Notes: generated from the letters alone by a model not told the origin. A stretch of 57,102 nt of DNA from Methylococcales bacterium (GCA_030654015.1 JAURYI010000011.1:1-57102); one strand, 5' to 3'; positions 20,211 to 28,107 are shown, counted from the stretch's first letter. Translations and numbers: made by a program.

Positions 20211-21037
20211 TAGTTATTTTCCGCTTGTTTAGACATTTCAATGGAGCGATCTCGTGCCGCGTGCAGTGCTTTGGACACCAGTTCAGTAAAGCCGCCCTGT
20301 TCAAAGGTTTCTATCGCCTGATGCGTAGTGCCGTTTGGTGAAGTCACTCGTTTGCGTAATTGCTCAGGGGATTCATTCGATTCCAGCGCGATTTTAGCCG
20401 CGCCTAATGCGGTTTGCTGCACTAATAAACGCGCCGTTTCTGCACTCAATCCCAGCTCTAACGCCGTTTTTTCCATGGCTTCCATCAGCAGGAAATAATA
20501 CGCAGGGCCGCTGCCAGACACTGCCGTTACTGCATCCAATTCGCTTTCATCTTCAACCCACAACGCAATACCCACCGCGCGTAAAATGGTTTCCGCTAAA
20601 TCACGCTGTTCGCTATTGACGTTGCTGTTCGCGTGTAATGCAGTCGCACCGGTCAGCACGAGGGCAGGGGTGTTGGGCATACAGCGCACAATTGCTACTT
20701 CTGCACCCAACCACTGGCTTAAACTGTGTTGGCTGATACCTGCGGCAATAGAGACAATCAGCGATTTTTTTTGTTGTATTAAACTAGCCGCGTTTTTAGC
20801 GACTTCCGCCAATACTTGCGGTTTGACGGCTAACACAATCACATCGACCGCGTTAATTACCTCATCATTGCTGGTTGACGTGTGTACATTCAGCGTTGCT
20901 GCTAAATGGCTCAAGGTGTCTGGATTCACATCCGACACCCATAATTGTTCCGCTGGGTGACCGCTGGCAATCAAGCCGCTCATCAGGCTCGATGCCATAT
21001 TGCCGCCGCCGATAAAACCGATTTTATTTGTTTTCAT
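20210..21037 (-). CDS. proC: Pyrroline-5-carboxylate reductase
   Basis: Last step of proline synthesis, NAD(P)H-dependent. 275 aa. The N-terminal Rossmann motif GFIGGGNMASSLMSGL is intact; CMPNTPA, GSGPAYYFLLMEAM and the C-terminal VTSPNGTTHQAIETF motif follow in order. It is coupled to yggT downstream. The usual yggS and pilT neighbours are not seen upstream; instead the spl-like gene diverges from it. Confidence 0.97.
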   Translation of the reverse strand: MKTNKIGFIGGGNMASSLMSGLIASGHPAEQLWVSDVNPDTLSHLAATLNVHTSTSNDEVINAVDVIVLAVKPQVLAEVAKNAASLIQQKKSLIVSIAAGISQHSLSQWLGAEVAIVRCMPNTPALVLTGATALHANSNVNSEQRDLAETILRAVGIALWVEDESELDAVTAVSGSGPAYYFLLMEAMEKTALELGLSAETARLLVQQTALGAAKIALESNESPEQLRKRVTSPNGTTHQAIETFEQGGFTELVSKALHAARDRSIEMSKQAENN

Positions 21038-21153
21038 GATTTACGTTCTGTTGGTAATGATGGAAAGTATTTTACTCTATATAAGGTCTATGCAATAAAT
21101 CACAAGACTTTTCCTATACACTGAGCGATTAAAAACGACACACTGACCACCGA

Positions 21154-22143
21154 ATGATAGACACTATTTATATTGAAGACGCTATTTTACAGCACCCGCG
21201 CGTAGTTGATATTTTGGCACGCTTTCCAAAAGCGAGGCGTATCAGTTGCGAACGCTACACGCAGGTTTTTAATCCCAAAGCACAAAATTTTCGTCTGCAA
21301 AAGCAAAATCCAGCGTTAATTTTAGCGGCAAAATACCAGCATTTCGCACTGCCTGCACCCGCAGGTTATGGCATCGGTGCGGCAAAAAACTACTATTTTT
21401 CTCATGTGTTAAATTGCCTGTACGATTGCCGCTACTGTTTTTTACAGGGAATGTATCAATCAGCGCATTACGTTCTGTTTGTTAATTATGAAGATTTTCA
21501 AGCCGACATTAAACAACTGTGCCAACAATCGCCAAACGAAACCCTGCATTTTTTCTCAGGCTACGATGGCGATAGTTTGGCATTAGAGCCTGTTACCAGC
21601 TTTGCCGACCATTTTTTAGATTTTTTTGCCGACACACCCAATGCGTTTTTAGAATTGCGTACCAAAAGCACCCAAGTCAGAAGCCTGTTAAATCGTGATC
21701 CATTGCCTAATTGCGTGGTCGCGTTTAGTTTATCACCCGATGATATTGCCCGAAAAGTGGAAGATAAAGCCCCCAATTTACAACGCCGCTTGGATGCACT
21801 GGTGAAAGTCCAAGCCCACGGCTGGCAAATCGGTTTACGCTTTGATCCGCTCATTTATCAAACGGATTACCAAGCGCAGTATCAACAACTATTCGCCCAA
21901 GTCTTTGCAAAAATCGACTTGGCGCAACTGCATTCCGTCAGCCTCGGTACGTTCCGCTTGCCCGATGCGTTTTTTAAAAAAATCCACAAACTTTATCCCG
22001 AAGAAAAACTATTTGCGGGTGATTTTGTCAGCCATCAAGGCATGATGTCCTACCGTGACAGCATCGAACAGGAGATGATGAATTACTGTAGCGAACTGTT
22101 GCTAACTTACATTCCAGAAAGTAAATTTTTCCCATGTCGATGA
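21154..22143 (+). CDS. Spore-photoproduct-lyase-like radical SAM protein
   Basis: Radical SAM enzyme of the SPL family, 329 aa. The cluster-binding motif is CLYDCRYC (C-x3-C-x2-C, about residues 89-96) in the context YYFSHVLNCLYDCRYCFLQG. The upstream basic region and the downstream GYDGDSLALEP and ELRTKS segments fit SPL-like proteins. The founding enzyme repairs the thymine dimer formed in spores, but this organism need not sporulate and the substrate here is unknown. The 3' end overlaps the SDR gene by 10 bp, so the two are probably co-translated. A DNA-repair role is inference from family. Confidence 0.85.
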   Translation: MIDTIYIEDAILQHPRVVDILARFPKARRISCERYTQVFNPKAQNFRLQKQNPALILAAKYQHFALPAPAGYGIGAAKNYYFSHVLNCLYDCRYCFLQGMYQSAHYVLFVNYEDFQADIKQLCQQSPNETLHFFSGYDGDSLALEPVTSFADHFLDFFADTPNAFLELRTKSTQVRSLLNRDPLPNCVVAFSLSPDDIARKVEDKAPNLQRRLDALVKVQAHGWQIGLRFDPLIYQTDYQAQYQQLFAQVFAKIDLAQLHSVSLGTFRLPDAFFKKIHKLYPEEKLFAGDFVSHQGMMSYRDSIEQEMMNYCSELLLTYIPESKFFPCR

Positions 22144-22847
22144 TAAAACGTACCGTATTAGTGACAGGCGCAAGTTCAGGTATCGGTCACGCTATCGCCA
22201 AACGGCTGTTACAGCAAGGGCATCATGTCATCGGTGTATCGCGCAACATCCAGCAATTCACCCACCCGCTGGACAATTTCAGCACCGTACAACTGGATTT
22301 AAGCCAGTTAAAACAACTGCCCGTCGCATTGCGTGACTTAGCCAAAAACTACCCAGATATTGATGCAGTGATATTTTCCGCAGGCATCGGACAATTCGGT
22401 TCACTGGAAGAATTTTCCTACCCGCAAATTGAAACCTTAATGACGGTCAATTTTACCAGCCAAGTATTTTTAACCCGCGCCTTATTGCCGCAATTAAAAC
22501 GCAAACAACGGGTGGATTTGATTTATATCGGCTCAGAAGCCGCGTTAAAAGGCAGTCGCAAAGGTGCGATGTATTGTGCCAGTAAATTCGCTCTGCGCGG
22601 TTTTACTCAAGCCCTGCGTGAAGAATGCAGTAAAAGCGGGGTGCGCGTCTGTTTAATCAACGCAGGTATGGTCAAAACCCCATTTTTCGACACCCTGTCA
22701 TTTGAACCCGCTGATGGCGAAACCAATTACCTGCTACCCGAAGATCTCGCCGAAGCCGTTGATTATGTGCTCAACTCCCGCGCACACATGGTTATTGATG
22801 AAATTAATCTTAATCCGTTGAATAAAGTGGTCAAATTTAAAAGCTAG
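22134..22847 (+). CDS. Short-chain dehydrogenase/reductase
   Basis: NAD(P)-dependent SDR, 237 aa. TGASSGIGHAIAKRLLQQG (cofactor binding, residues 10-28), an SAGIG segment where NNAG is usual, and the catalytic YCASK motif with the preceding Ser. The substrate is not evident. Its start codon lies inside the end of the spl-like gene, suggesting linked function. It is convergent with hemJ (8-bp gap). Confidence 0.93.
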   Translation: MSMIKRTVLVTGASSGIGHAIAKRLLQQGHHVIGVSRNIQQFTHPLDNFSTVQLDLSQLKQLPVALRDLAKNYPDIDAVIFSAGIGQFGSLEEFSYPQIETLMTVNFTSQVFLTRALLPQLKRKQRVDLIYIGSEAALKGSRKGAMYCASKFALRGFTQALREECSKSGVRVCLINAGMVKTPFFDTLSFEPADGETNYLLPEDLAEAVDYVLNSRAHMVIDEINLNPLNKVVKFKS

Positions 22848-22855
22848 CTTGTCAT

Positions 22856-23281
22856 TTAAAAAGGCTTCACGACTGCCAGAATAATAATGCCCACTAAAAA
22901 TAATACAGGGACTTCATTCATCCAGCGGTAAAAAATGTGGCTACGCTCATTGCGGGCGTGTTTAAAATCTTCCAGCCATACCCAACAAAAATAGTGATAA
23001 ACCACTGCCAAGGCTAATAACAACAGCTTGGCGTGTAACCAGCCGCTGGAGCCGTATACTCCCCACGCATAATCCAGCAACATCCAGATGCCGAAGATAA
23101 AGGTGACTATCATGCCAGGAGTCATGATGCCGTAAAACAATTTGCGTTCCATGATTTTAAAACGCTCATTGCTGATGTCATCATCGCTCATGGCGTGATA
23201 AACATATAAACGCGGCAGATAAAACAGACCTGCAAACCACGTCACCATAAATATCAAGTGTAAGGCTTTTAACCACAGCAT
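22856..23281 (-). CDS. hemJ: HemJ-type protoporphyrinogen oxidase
   Basis: Integral membrane protein of 141 aa with four helices. The N-terminus WLKALHLIFMVTWFAGLFYLPRLYVYH (read in pieces) carries the conserved His of HemJ, followed by a second conserved segment MTPGMIVTFIFG. HemJ oxidises protoporphyrinogen IX in organisms lacking HemG or HemY. The upstream TlpA-like gene is only 3 bp away in the same direction. Confidence 0.92.
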   Translation of the reverse strand: MLWLKALHLIFMVTWFAGLFYLPRLYVYHAMSDDDISNERFKIMERKLFYGIMTPGMIVTFIFGIWMLLDYAWGVYGSSGWLHAKLLLLALAVVYHYFCWVWLEDFKHARNERSHIFYRWMNEVPVLFLVGIIILAVVKPF

Positions 23282-23284
23282 AAT

Positions 23285-23767
23285 TTATCCTTTTATATAT
23301 TTTGAAAGTTGAGAGTTCATTTCGGGCAGATCAAACAAGCCCGTTTTTTGCAGGGCAATACTACCGTCTGGCGCGATTAAAAAAGTGGTCGGTGTCAGCG
23401 ATACATCACCAAACGCATGGGCATTTTCCGACTGCATATCCAGCGCGACATGATAAGGCAGTTGCTGGGCTTTAGTCATATCCAGCACATGATTGGGCGG
23501 ATCATAAGCCATTGCTACGGCGATAATTTCCAGACCTTGGCTATGATAACGCTGATAAAGTTCAATAAGATGTGGAATTTCTTTGATACAACTGGCACAG
23601 TCCGTCGCCCAAAATGTGACAATAACAGGCTTGCCGCGTAATTCGTTTAAGGCAATTTTTTTGCCTGTGATGGTGGAAAAAGTGGTTTCTGGCGCGATAT
23701 GAGAGCCACAACTGGTCAATATGACGCTAATCGCAATAACAAGGAAGTAAATAAGTGTGCGTGGCAT
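23285..23767 (-). CDS. TlpA/ResA-like thioredoxin-fold lipoprotein
   Basis: 160 aa. A signal peptide ends in a lipobox (LTSCG, Cys about residue 20), then a thioredoxin-like domain with FWATDCASCIKEIPHL holding the redox CxxC (CASC). The later TPTTFLIAPDG segment supplies the cis-Pro equivalent. Likely a periplasmic membrane-attached thiol reductase, as in cytochrome c maturation or general disulfide reduction. The partner is unknown. It is coupled to hemJ. Confidence 0.9.
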   Translation of the reverse strand: MPRTLIYFLVIAISVILTSCGSHIAPETTFSTITGKKIALNELRGKPVIVTFWATDCASCIKEIPHLIELYQRYHSQGLEIIAVAMAYDPPNHVLDMTKAQQLPYHVALDMQSENAHAFGDVSLTPTTFLIAPDGSIALQKTGLFDLPEMNSQLSKYIKG

Positions 23768-23852
23768 GATGTTTTACAGAGAGTCAAAAAGTTTTTTGAC
23801 TCTACAGTATAAAATAATTGGTTGCGTATTAAAGCTGTTGTTTTTGCTTTGA

Positions 23853-23898
23853 GATATGACTACCAGTTTTTCAAGGACTGGCAGTCATTAGTATCGCA
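23853..23898. repeat. Dispersed palindrome, ctgccagt/actggcag family, copy 2
   Basis: Imperfect inverted repeat gatatgactaccagt / actggcagtcattagtatc with a ttttcaagg centre. Same family as 10197-10225 and 34106-34149. It lies between the serA 3' end and the TlpA-like gene start. Confidence 0.65.
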
Positions 23899-23923
23899 GT
23901 AACAGGTTTAACCCAGCAGGTAA

Positions 23924-25090
23924 TTAAATAATACGCACCGACAACACACCTTCAACAGCGCGTAATTTCTCCACTATTTCAGCTGGTACTTCGCCACTGA
24001 CATCAATCAGGGTATAAGCCACATCAGCGTGTGATTTATTGGTTAAATCCACGATGTTAATGCTGGCATCGCCTAAAACTGATGACACATGACCGACCAC
24101 ACCGGGGATATTTTGATTGGTGATAGTGATACGCACACAATCTTCTGTCAGCGGAATCGCCACTTCAGGGAAATTAACCGAATTACGAATAATACCTTGC
24201 TCTAAAAAGTCGCGGATTTGGTCAGCCACCATGACCGCACAATTTTCTTCGGCTTCTTCGGTAGATGCGCCTAAGTGAGGTAATGCAATCGCGCGTGGGT
24301 GATTAATTAAAGCGGGTGATGGAAAATCGCACACATAAAAATGTAAATCGCCCGCATTCAGAGCTTCAACAATTGCGGCTTCATCAACTACGCCTGCACG
24401 CGAAAAATTCAATAAAGTCGCGCCTTTTTTGATACGCGCGATATGTTCTTTGCTGAACAGGTTTTTAGTTTTTTCGTTGAGCGGAATGTGTAAGCTGATA
24501 AAATCTGACTGAGAAACCACGTCATCTATGTTAGCCGCAGGCACAGTCAATGAATTCAATTTCCACGCATTTTGCAACGAAATAAACGGGTCAAAGCCGA
24601 TAGTATTCAAACCCAATGCAGCAGCAGAATTAACCACTTTTACCCCAATTGCGCCCAAACCCAAAACGCCCAGCGTTTTACCTGCGATTTCAAAGCCAGC
24701 AAAGTTTACTTTATGTTTTTCAACATCAGCGTTCATGCTTTCTTCATCACCTGTTAAGCCACTGACATAACTTAACGCAGCGGGAATATGACGAGATGCC
24801 AACAACATACCCGCAATCGCCAACTCAGCGACCGCGTTTGAATTTGCACCAGGTGCGTTAAATACGGGAATGCCCAGTTTAGTGTATTCAGCGACAGGGA
24901 TATTATTGACACCCGCACCTGCACGACCTACGGCTTTAACCGATTCAGGAATGGCTATACCGTGCAGTTTAAACGAGCGCAACATAATCGCATCTGGCTG
25001 TGCAACATCGGCTGCAACCTTGTATTGCTCGCTTGGAAAACGATTCAAGCCAATCGGAGAAATATTGTTATAAGTTAAAATGTTAAACAT
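23924..25090 (-). CDS. serA: D-3-phosphoglycerate dehydrogenase (ACT-domain form)
   Basis: First committed step of serine synthesis. 388 aa, a short SerA form with a C-terminal ACT domain. The NAD-binding motif is GVLGLGAIGVKVV (about residues 139-151). Active-site elements include NFSRAGVVDE, and PHLGASTEEAEENCA with the catalytic His. The ACT domain (TNQNIPGVVGHVSSVLGDASINI, read in two parts) suggests serine feedback control. A SerB-like phosphatase is encoded about 2.3 kb away on the other strand, past an accessory island. The serA upstream region is duplicated (see the 75-bp direct repeat). Confidence 0.96.
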   Translation of the reverse strand: MFNILTYNNISPIGLNRFPSEQYKVAADVAQPDAIMLRSFKLHGIAIPESVKAVGRAGAGVNNIPVAEYTKLGIPVFNAPGANSNAVAELAIAGMLLASRHIPAALSYVSGLTGDEESMNADVEKHKVNFAGFEIAGKTLGVLGLGAIGVKVVNSAAALGLNTIGFDPFISLQNAWKLNSLTVPAANIDDVVSQSDFISLHIPLNEKTKNLFSKEHIARIKKGATLLNFSRAGVVDEAAIVEALNAGDLHFYVCDFPSPALINHPRAIALPHLGASTEEAEENCAVMVADQIRDFLEQGIIRNSVNFPEVAIPLTEDCVRITITNQNIPGVVGHVSSVLGDASINIVDLTNKSHADVAYTLIDVSGEVPAEIVEKLRAVEGVLSVRII

Positions 25091-25179
25091 TGTCTACCTT
25101 TGGGTTTTGTTAAAATTTATGTGAGACTCAGCCGCCGCTATTGCAACTGTATAACATCAGCATAACAGCGCAATAGCAA

Positions 25180-25254
25180 AACTGCTAAACTGCGCACATT
25201 ATACCCGATTGAGTGTGTCAGTTGAGTTGCTAAAAAGTGATGACTTCATCATTA
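25180..25254. repeat. 75-bp direct repeat, left copy (serA upstream region)
   Basis: Begins aactgctaaactgcgcac and ends gatgacttcatcatta. A second copy at 25712-25786 has about 5 differences in 75 bp. The two copies bracket the DUF2281-like antitoxin and the broken PIN toxin. This arrangement suggests a tandem duplication of the serA upstream region or insertion of the cassette with target duplication. Confidence 0.85.
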
Positions 25255-25273
25255 AATTATTAAGGAGAGAGTT

Positions 25274-25480
25274 ATGCAAGTTACATTGAATATTCCTGAT
25301 GAAATTCCACAGGAAATGATTAGTAAAATGTTAATGCAGTTTGAAAACCAATTACAGACAGCGAAACAATTAGTGACAAAAAAGGAAAAGCCTATTCCTA
25401 AATTTGGTAGTGCAAAAGGGCTGATTAAAATGTCGGCTGATTTTGATGAGCCGTTGGATGATTTTGCGGATTATATGTGA
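25274..25480 (+). CDS. DUF2281-like antitoxin of a PIN-domain toxin pair
   Basis: Small protein of 68 aa: an N-terminal strand (MQVTLNIPDEIP), a helix, then a tail with KFGSAKGLIKMSADFDEPLDDFADYM (read in parts). The GSAKGLI..S.DFD.PL.DF pattern is typical of antitoxins placed before PIN-domain toxins. AAGGAGAG precedes the ATG. The stop overlaps the start of the toxin remnant (ATGA), as in intact pairs. With the toxin broken, this antitoxin is probably an orphan. Confidence 0.85.
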   Translation: MQVTLNIPDEIPQEMISKMLMQFENQLQTAKQLVTKKEKPIPKFGSAKGLIKMSADFDEPLDDFADYM

Positions 25481-25638
25481 TGCAGTTATTACTTGATACC
25501 CATACTTTTATTTGGTTTATCGAGGGTAATTCAAAGTTGAGTAATAAGGCAAAAGCGTTGATTGAGGCTAGTGATAATCAGCGTTTTTTGAGTGTTGCGA
25601 GTCTTTGGGAAATGACGATTAAAAAGCCAATGCCTTAA
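25480..25638 (+). pseudogene. Truncated PIN-domain toxin (VapC-like)
   Basis: The frame starts MQLLLDTHTFIWFIEGN, the PIN-domain opening with its first conserved Asp, and has SVASLWEMTIKK at about residue 40-50, the next conserved block with the Glu. It then stops after 52 residues, whereas the family is normally about 125-130 aa. A second frame just behind reads LNTGLEMLDI before another stop at about 25664, then a palindromic repeat begins. This looks like frameshift plus deletion. The later catalytic Asp residues are missing, so the ribonuclease should be inactive. Confidence 0.8.
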
Positions 25639-25675
25639 ATACAGGGCTTGAAATGCTTGATATTTAAAATTGTTC

Positions 25676-25710
25676 GTTATTGTTCCAACGCTCTGCGTTG
25701 GAACAATAAC
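25676..25710. repeat. Perfect 16-bp palindrome with gttccaacgc arms
   Basis: gttattgttccaacgc and its reverse complement separated by tct. A related but shorter copy is at 25789-25811. This motif occurs as a mobile palindromic repeat in many bacterial genomes. It abuts the broken toxin on one side and the right direct repeat on the other. Confidence 0.8.
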
Positions 25711-25711
25711 G

Positions 25712-25786
25712 AACTGCTAAACTGCGCACATTATACTTGATTGAACGTGTCAGTTGAGTTGCTAAAAAGTGATGACTTAATCATTA
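25712..25786. repeat. 75-bp direct repeat, right copy
   Basis: Matches 25180-25254 with about 5 substitutions (for example atacccgatt versus atacttgatt). Within it there is no gene. It marks the right edge of the antitoxin/toxin-remnant segment. Confidence 0.85.
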
Positions 25787-25940
25787 TCGTTCCAACGCTC
25801 CGCGTTGGAATGCGTCTGAGGACGCTCCAGCGTCCTCGTTTCGTCTGTGTTTTATGCGTTTTAACAATGAAGACGCTGGAGCGTGAATGGCGGCATTCTA
25901 ACGCAGAGGATTACGATGAAAGACTCGCCCCATCGTATGC
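25787..25940. repeat. Cluster of palindromic repeats between the toxin remnant and the next gene
   Basis: Holds gttccaacgctccgcgttggaa, a perfect gaggacgct-cc-agcgtcctc hairpin near 25817-25836, and gacgctggagcgt near 25870. These are partial copies of widespread intergenic palindromes. A 69-codon frame across them is made of repeat sequence and is not counted as a gene. No other feature is seen from 25639 to 25991. Confidence 0.65.
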
Positions 25941-25991
25941 GATGTGTTGAATTACATTTAGTTAATTTACATTATAAGTTTAGGTAATATA

Positions 25992-26789
25992 ATGAAAGGT
26001 TGGGTTTATATCATTACCACCAAATCAATGCCACATTTGATAAAAGTAGGGTTCTCAACAAAAGACCCTGAGACTAGAGCATTAGAATTAAATAATACTG
26101 GCAATCCTTATTCTTACAAAGTTGAATACGATGTTTTAGTTAATGACCCTAGAAATATAGAGCAGACTACCCATAGACTTTTAAAAAATTATCATGAAAA
26201 TAAAGAATGGTTTAATTGTTCGATTGAAACAGCAATAGTAGAAATTAGAAAAGCAGCAACTGGAAATATTTTATTAGAAAATTGCCAGTTTAATATGCTT
26301 TCTAAAATCCAAGAAAATATTAAAAGTGAAATAATTGAAATCTGTCATCCCCAGCAAATTGAACGCTTTATTTTACAGGATGGCATTGCTATTGATATTA
26401 AAACAAATTTAGTGTGGCTACGTTTTGCACACGGACAAAGTTGGCAAAATAATTCTGCGGTAGGTGAAGTAACAACTGTAACATGGTTAGAAACTTTAGA
26501 AATCGTTAAACAATTTAATATACAAGGAGGTTATGTAAATTATACAGATTGGAGATTACCTACTATTGATGAATTAAAAACTTTAATTGGTGTTTATAAT
26601 TCTGACAAATACGAAAATTTATTTTCTTATAATGAATATAGTAGACACCCCCAGTTTTGGTCATCTTCGCATCCTAGATTTGAAAAAAATAAAGTCTTGA
26701 TGCTGAATTTTTATACAAGCGAAGACTATGCTCTTGATTATCGCCATGCTTCTGAACGCTGGTCTGTTCGATTGGTACGAGAACGATAA
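25992..26789 (+). CDS. T5orf172/GIY-YIG-like domain fused to DUF1566 domain
   Basis: 265 aa in two parts. Residues 1-95 resemble the T5orf172 (GIY-YIG superfamily) nuclease-like domain: MKGWVYIITTKSMPHLIKVGFSTKDPETRA, followed by EQTTHRLLKNY and KEWFNCS (each read in pieces). Residues about 130-265 resemble DUF1566 (C-type-lectin/FGE-like fold): an ID-x-KTNLVWLR opening, TDWRLPTIDELKTLI, FWSSS and the closing VRLVRER. The gene is more AT-rich than its neighbours and sits in the serA-serB accessory island, suggesting transfer. Function is unknown. DUF1566 domains are used as variable proteins by some diversity-generating retroelements, but no reverse transcriptase is in this window. Confidence 0.75.
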   Translation: MKGWVYIITTKSMPHLIKVGFSTKDPETRALELNNTGNPYSYKVEYDVLVNDPRNIEQTTHRLLKNYHENKEWFNCSIETAIVEIRKAATGNILLENCQFNMLSKIQENIKSEIIEICHPQQIERFILQDGIAIDIKTNLVWLRFAHGQSWQNNSAVGEVTTVTWLETLEIVKQFNIQGGYVNYTDWRLPTIDELKTLIGVYNSDKYENLFSYNEYSRHPQFWSSSHPRFEKNKVLMLNFYTSEDYALDYRHASERWSVRLVRER

Positions 26790-26903
26790 TACTATCGCAT
26801 ACGCTCGGTTGAGAAACGAACACTATCCAGTTCTTGTATTTGTTGGGATTCGTACCTCAACCCAAGCTACATAATTCCGTTTTTGAACTAATTAGGTAAT
26901 TCA

Positions 26904-27122
26904 ATGAAAACTGTCACTTTAAAAATAGATAATAGTATTTATGAAAAATTTTTCTGGTTGTTATCGCATTTTTCAAAACAGGAAGTGCAGATATTAGAAC
27001 AATCGGATTATATCAGTGATGATGATTATCTAAGGTCAATCAATGGTATGGTAGACAGTATTAAACTGGCACGATCAGAATCTGAACAACAAGGCGTTAC
27101 CTTAGAAAATTTGGATTGGTAA
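26904..27122 (+). CDS. Antitoxin of a Txe/YoeB-type pair
   Basis: 72 aa, acidic, with an N-terminal strand (MKTVTLKIDNSIYEKF), a helix and a C-terminal tail ending in VTLENLDW. The layout and the position directly before a Txe/YoeB-like toxin (TAA then ATG with no gap) support an antitoxin. The exact antitoxin family is not certain. Antitoxins of this kind usually autorepress their own promoter. Confidence 0.75.
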   Translation: MKTVTLKIDNSIYEKFFWLLSHFSKQEVQILEQSDYISDDDYLRSINGMVDSIKLARSESEQQGVTLENLDW

Positions 27123-27383
27123 ATGTACACGCTTAAGTTTATGACCCAAGCACAAAAAGATGCTAAAAAATTAGCAGCGTGCGGGTTAAAAGATAAAGTT
27201 TTAGCGTTATTGGACATAATAAAAGAAGACCCGTTGCAATATCCGCCAGACTATGAATTTTTAAAAGGCGATATGAAAGGTTTACTTAGCCGACGAATTA
27301 ATAAACAGCATCGTTTAGTTTATGAAATAATTGAAAATCAAAAACTGATTAAAGTTTATCGAATGTGGACGCATTATGAATAA
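27123..27383 (+). CDS. Txe/YoeB-family mRNA interferase toxin
   Basis: 86 aa, the right size. The RelE-fold end is characteristic: LLSRRINKQHRLVYEI, then IKVYRMWTHYE, giving the catalytic Arg and the C-terminal His-Tyr pair. The N-terminal TQAQKDAKKLA helix and the DPLQYPPDYEFLKG loop also fit. Txe/YoeB toxins cleave mRNA at the ribosome. It appears intact, unlike the PIN toxin 1.5 kb upstream. Confidence 0.88.
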   Translation: MYTLKFMTQAQKDAKKLAACGLKDKVLALLDIIKEDPLQYPPDYEFLKGDMKGLLSRRINKQHRLVYEIIENQKLIKVYRMWTHYE

Positions 27384-27431
27384 ACCTAACCCAACTTCAA
27401 CATCCACTAAAACATCAGAACATAGAATCCC

Positions 27432-28070
27432 ATGAATTTTGACATTATTTGCTTTGATTGCGACAGTACCCTCAGCAAAATAGAAGGCATAGACGAACTT
27501 GCCCGCCGTGTTGGCTTGGGCGATGAAATGTCCGAGCTGACCAATGCGGCAATGAATGGCATCGTGCCGTTAGAAGCTGTTTATGAACAACGTTTATCAT
27601 TGATAAGACCCGACCAAGCCAGTATCGACTGGGTGGCGGATTTATACATCAGCGAAATTGTTGACGGTGTGCAGGCAGTATTCAGCACTTTGTTAGCACA
27701 AGGCAAAGAAGTACACATTATCAGCGGCGGCTTACGGCAAGCGATTTTACCGTTAGCGGCACGTTTACAACTACCCGAAAGTCACGTTCATGCCGTGGAT
27801 GTGTATTTCAACGCGGACGGCAGTTATAAAGGCTATGAGCAAACATCACCCTTAGCCAGAAACGGCGGCAAGGCGGATATAGTTAGCACCCTAAAAGGTG
27901 AGCGCAGCTTGGTTGTGGTGGGTGACGGTAAAACCGACATGGAAGCCAAACAGGCGGGTGCGTTTGTGATTGGTTTTGGCGGTGTGGTTGATAGAGCGAT
28001 TGTGCGTGAATTGGCGGATATTTATATCACCGACTCCAGCTTGACCGCCGTGCTGGAACATATTTTATAA
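27432..28070 (+). CDS. SerB-like HAD phosphatase (probable phosphoserine phosphatase)
   Basis: 212 aa HAD-superfamily (class IB) phosphatase. Motif I is CFDCDSTL (D-x-D-x-T/S-type nucleophile), motif II is IISGG, and motif III is VVGDGKTDMEA. The ..GIDELARR..LGD.M..LT..AM.G..P cap pattern (read in pieces) is that of phosphoserine phosphatases. With serA on the other side of the accessory island, a role in serine synthesis is likely, though related HAD-IB enzymes act on other phosphates. The gene is followed by a strong hairpin. Confidence 0.82.
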   Translation: MNFDIICFDCDSTLSKIEGIDELARRVGLGDEMSELTNAAMNGIVPLEAVYEQRLSLIRPDQASIDWVADLYISEIVDGVQAVFSTLLAQGKEVHIISGGLRQAILPLAARLQLPESHVHAVDVYFNADGSYKGYEQTSPLARNGGKADIVSTLKGERSLVVVGDGKTDMEAKQAGAFVIGFGGVVDRAIVRELADIYITDSSLTAVLEHIL

Positions 28071-28072
28071 TC

Positions 28073-28107
28073 AAGACCTGCGAGGTTTTTAAAACCTCGC
28101 AGGTCTT
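28073..28107 (+). terminator. Hairpin of the agacctgcg repeat family, copy 2
   Basis: 17-bp arms aagacctgcgaggtttt and its exact reverse complement, separated by one base. It begins 2 bp after the SerB-like gene stops. The strong stem containing T and A runs could act as a terminator. Same family as 8838-8870 and 38399-38431. Confidence 0.7.

Noticed and set aside
25741-25950. A 69-codon plus-strand open frame after the right direct repeat
   Set aside because: It is made of direct-repeat and palindromic-repeat sequence and resembles the false proteins often called over such repeats.
25992-26789. Possible diversity-generating retroelement target because of the DUF1566 domain
   Set aside because: No reverse transcriptase, no template repeat and no adenine-biased variable segment is seen in the window.
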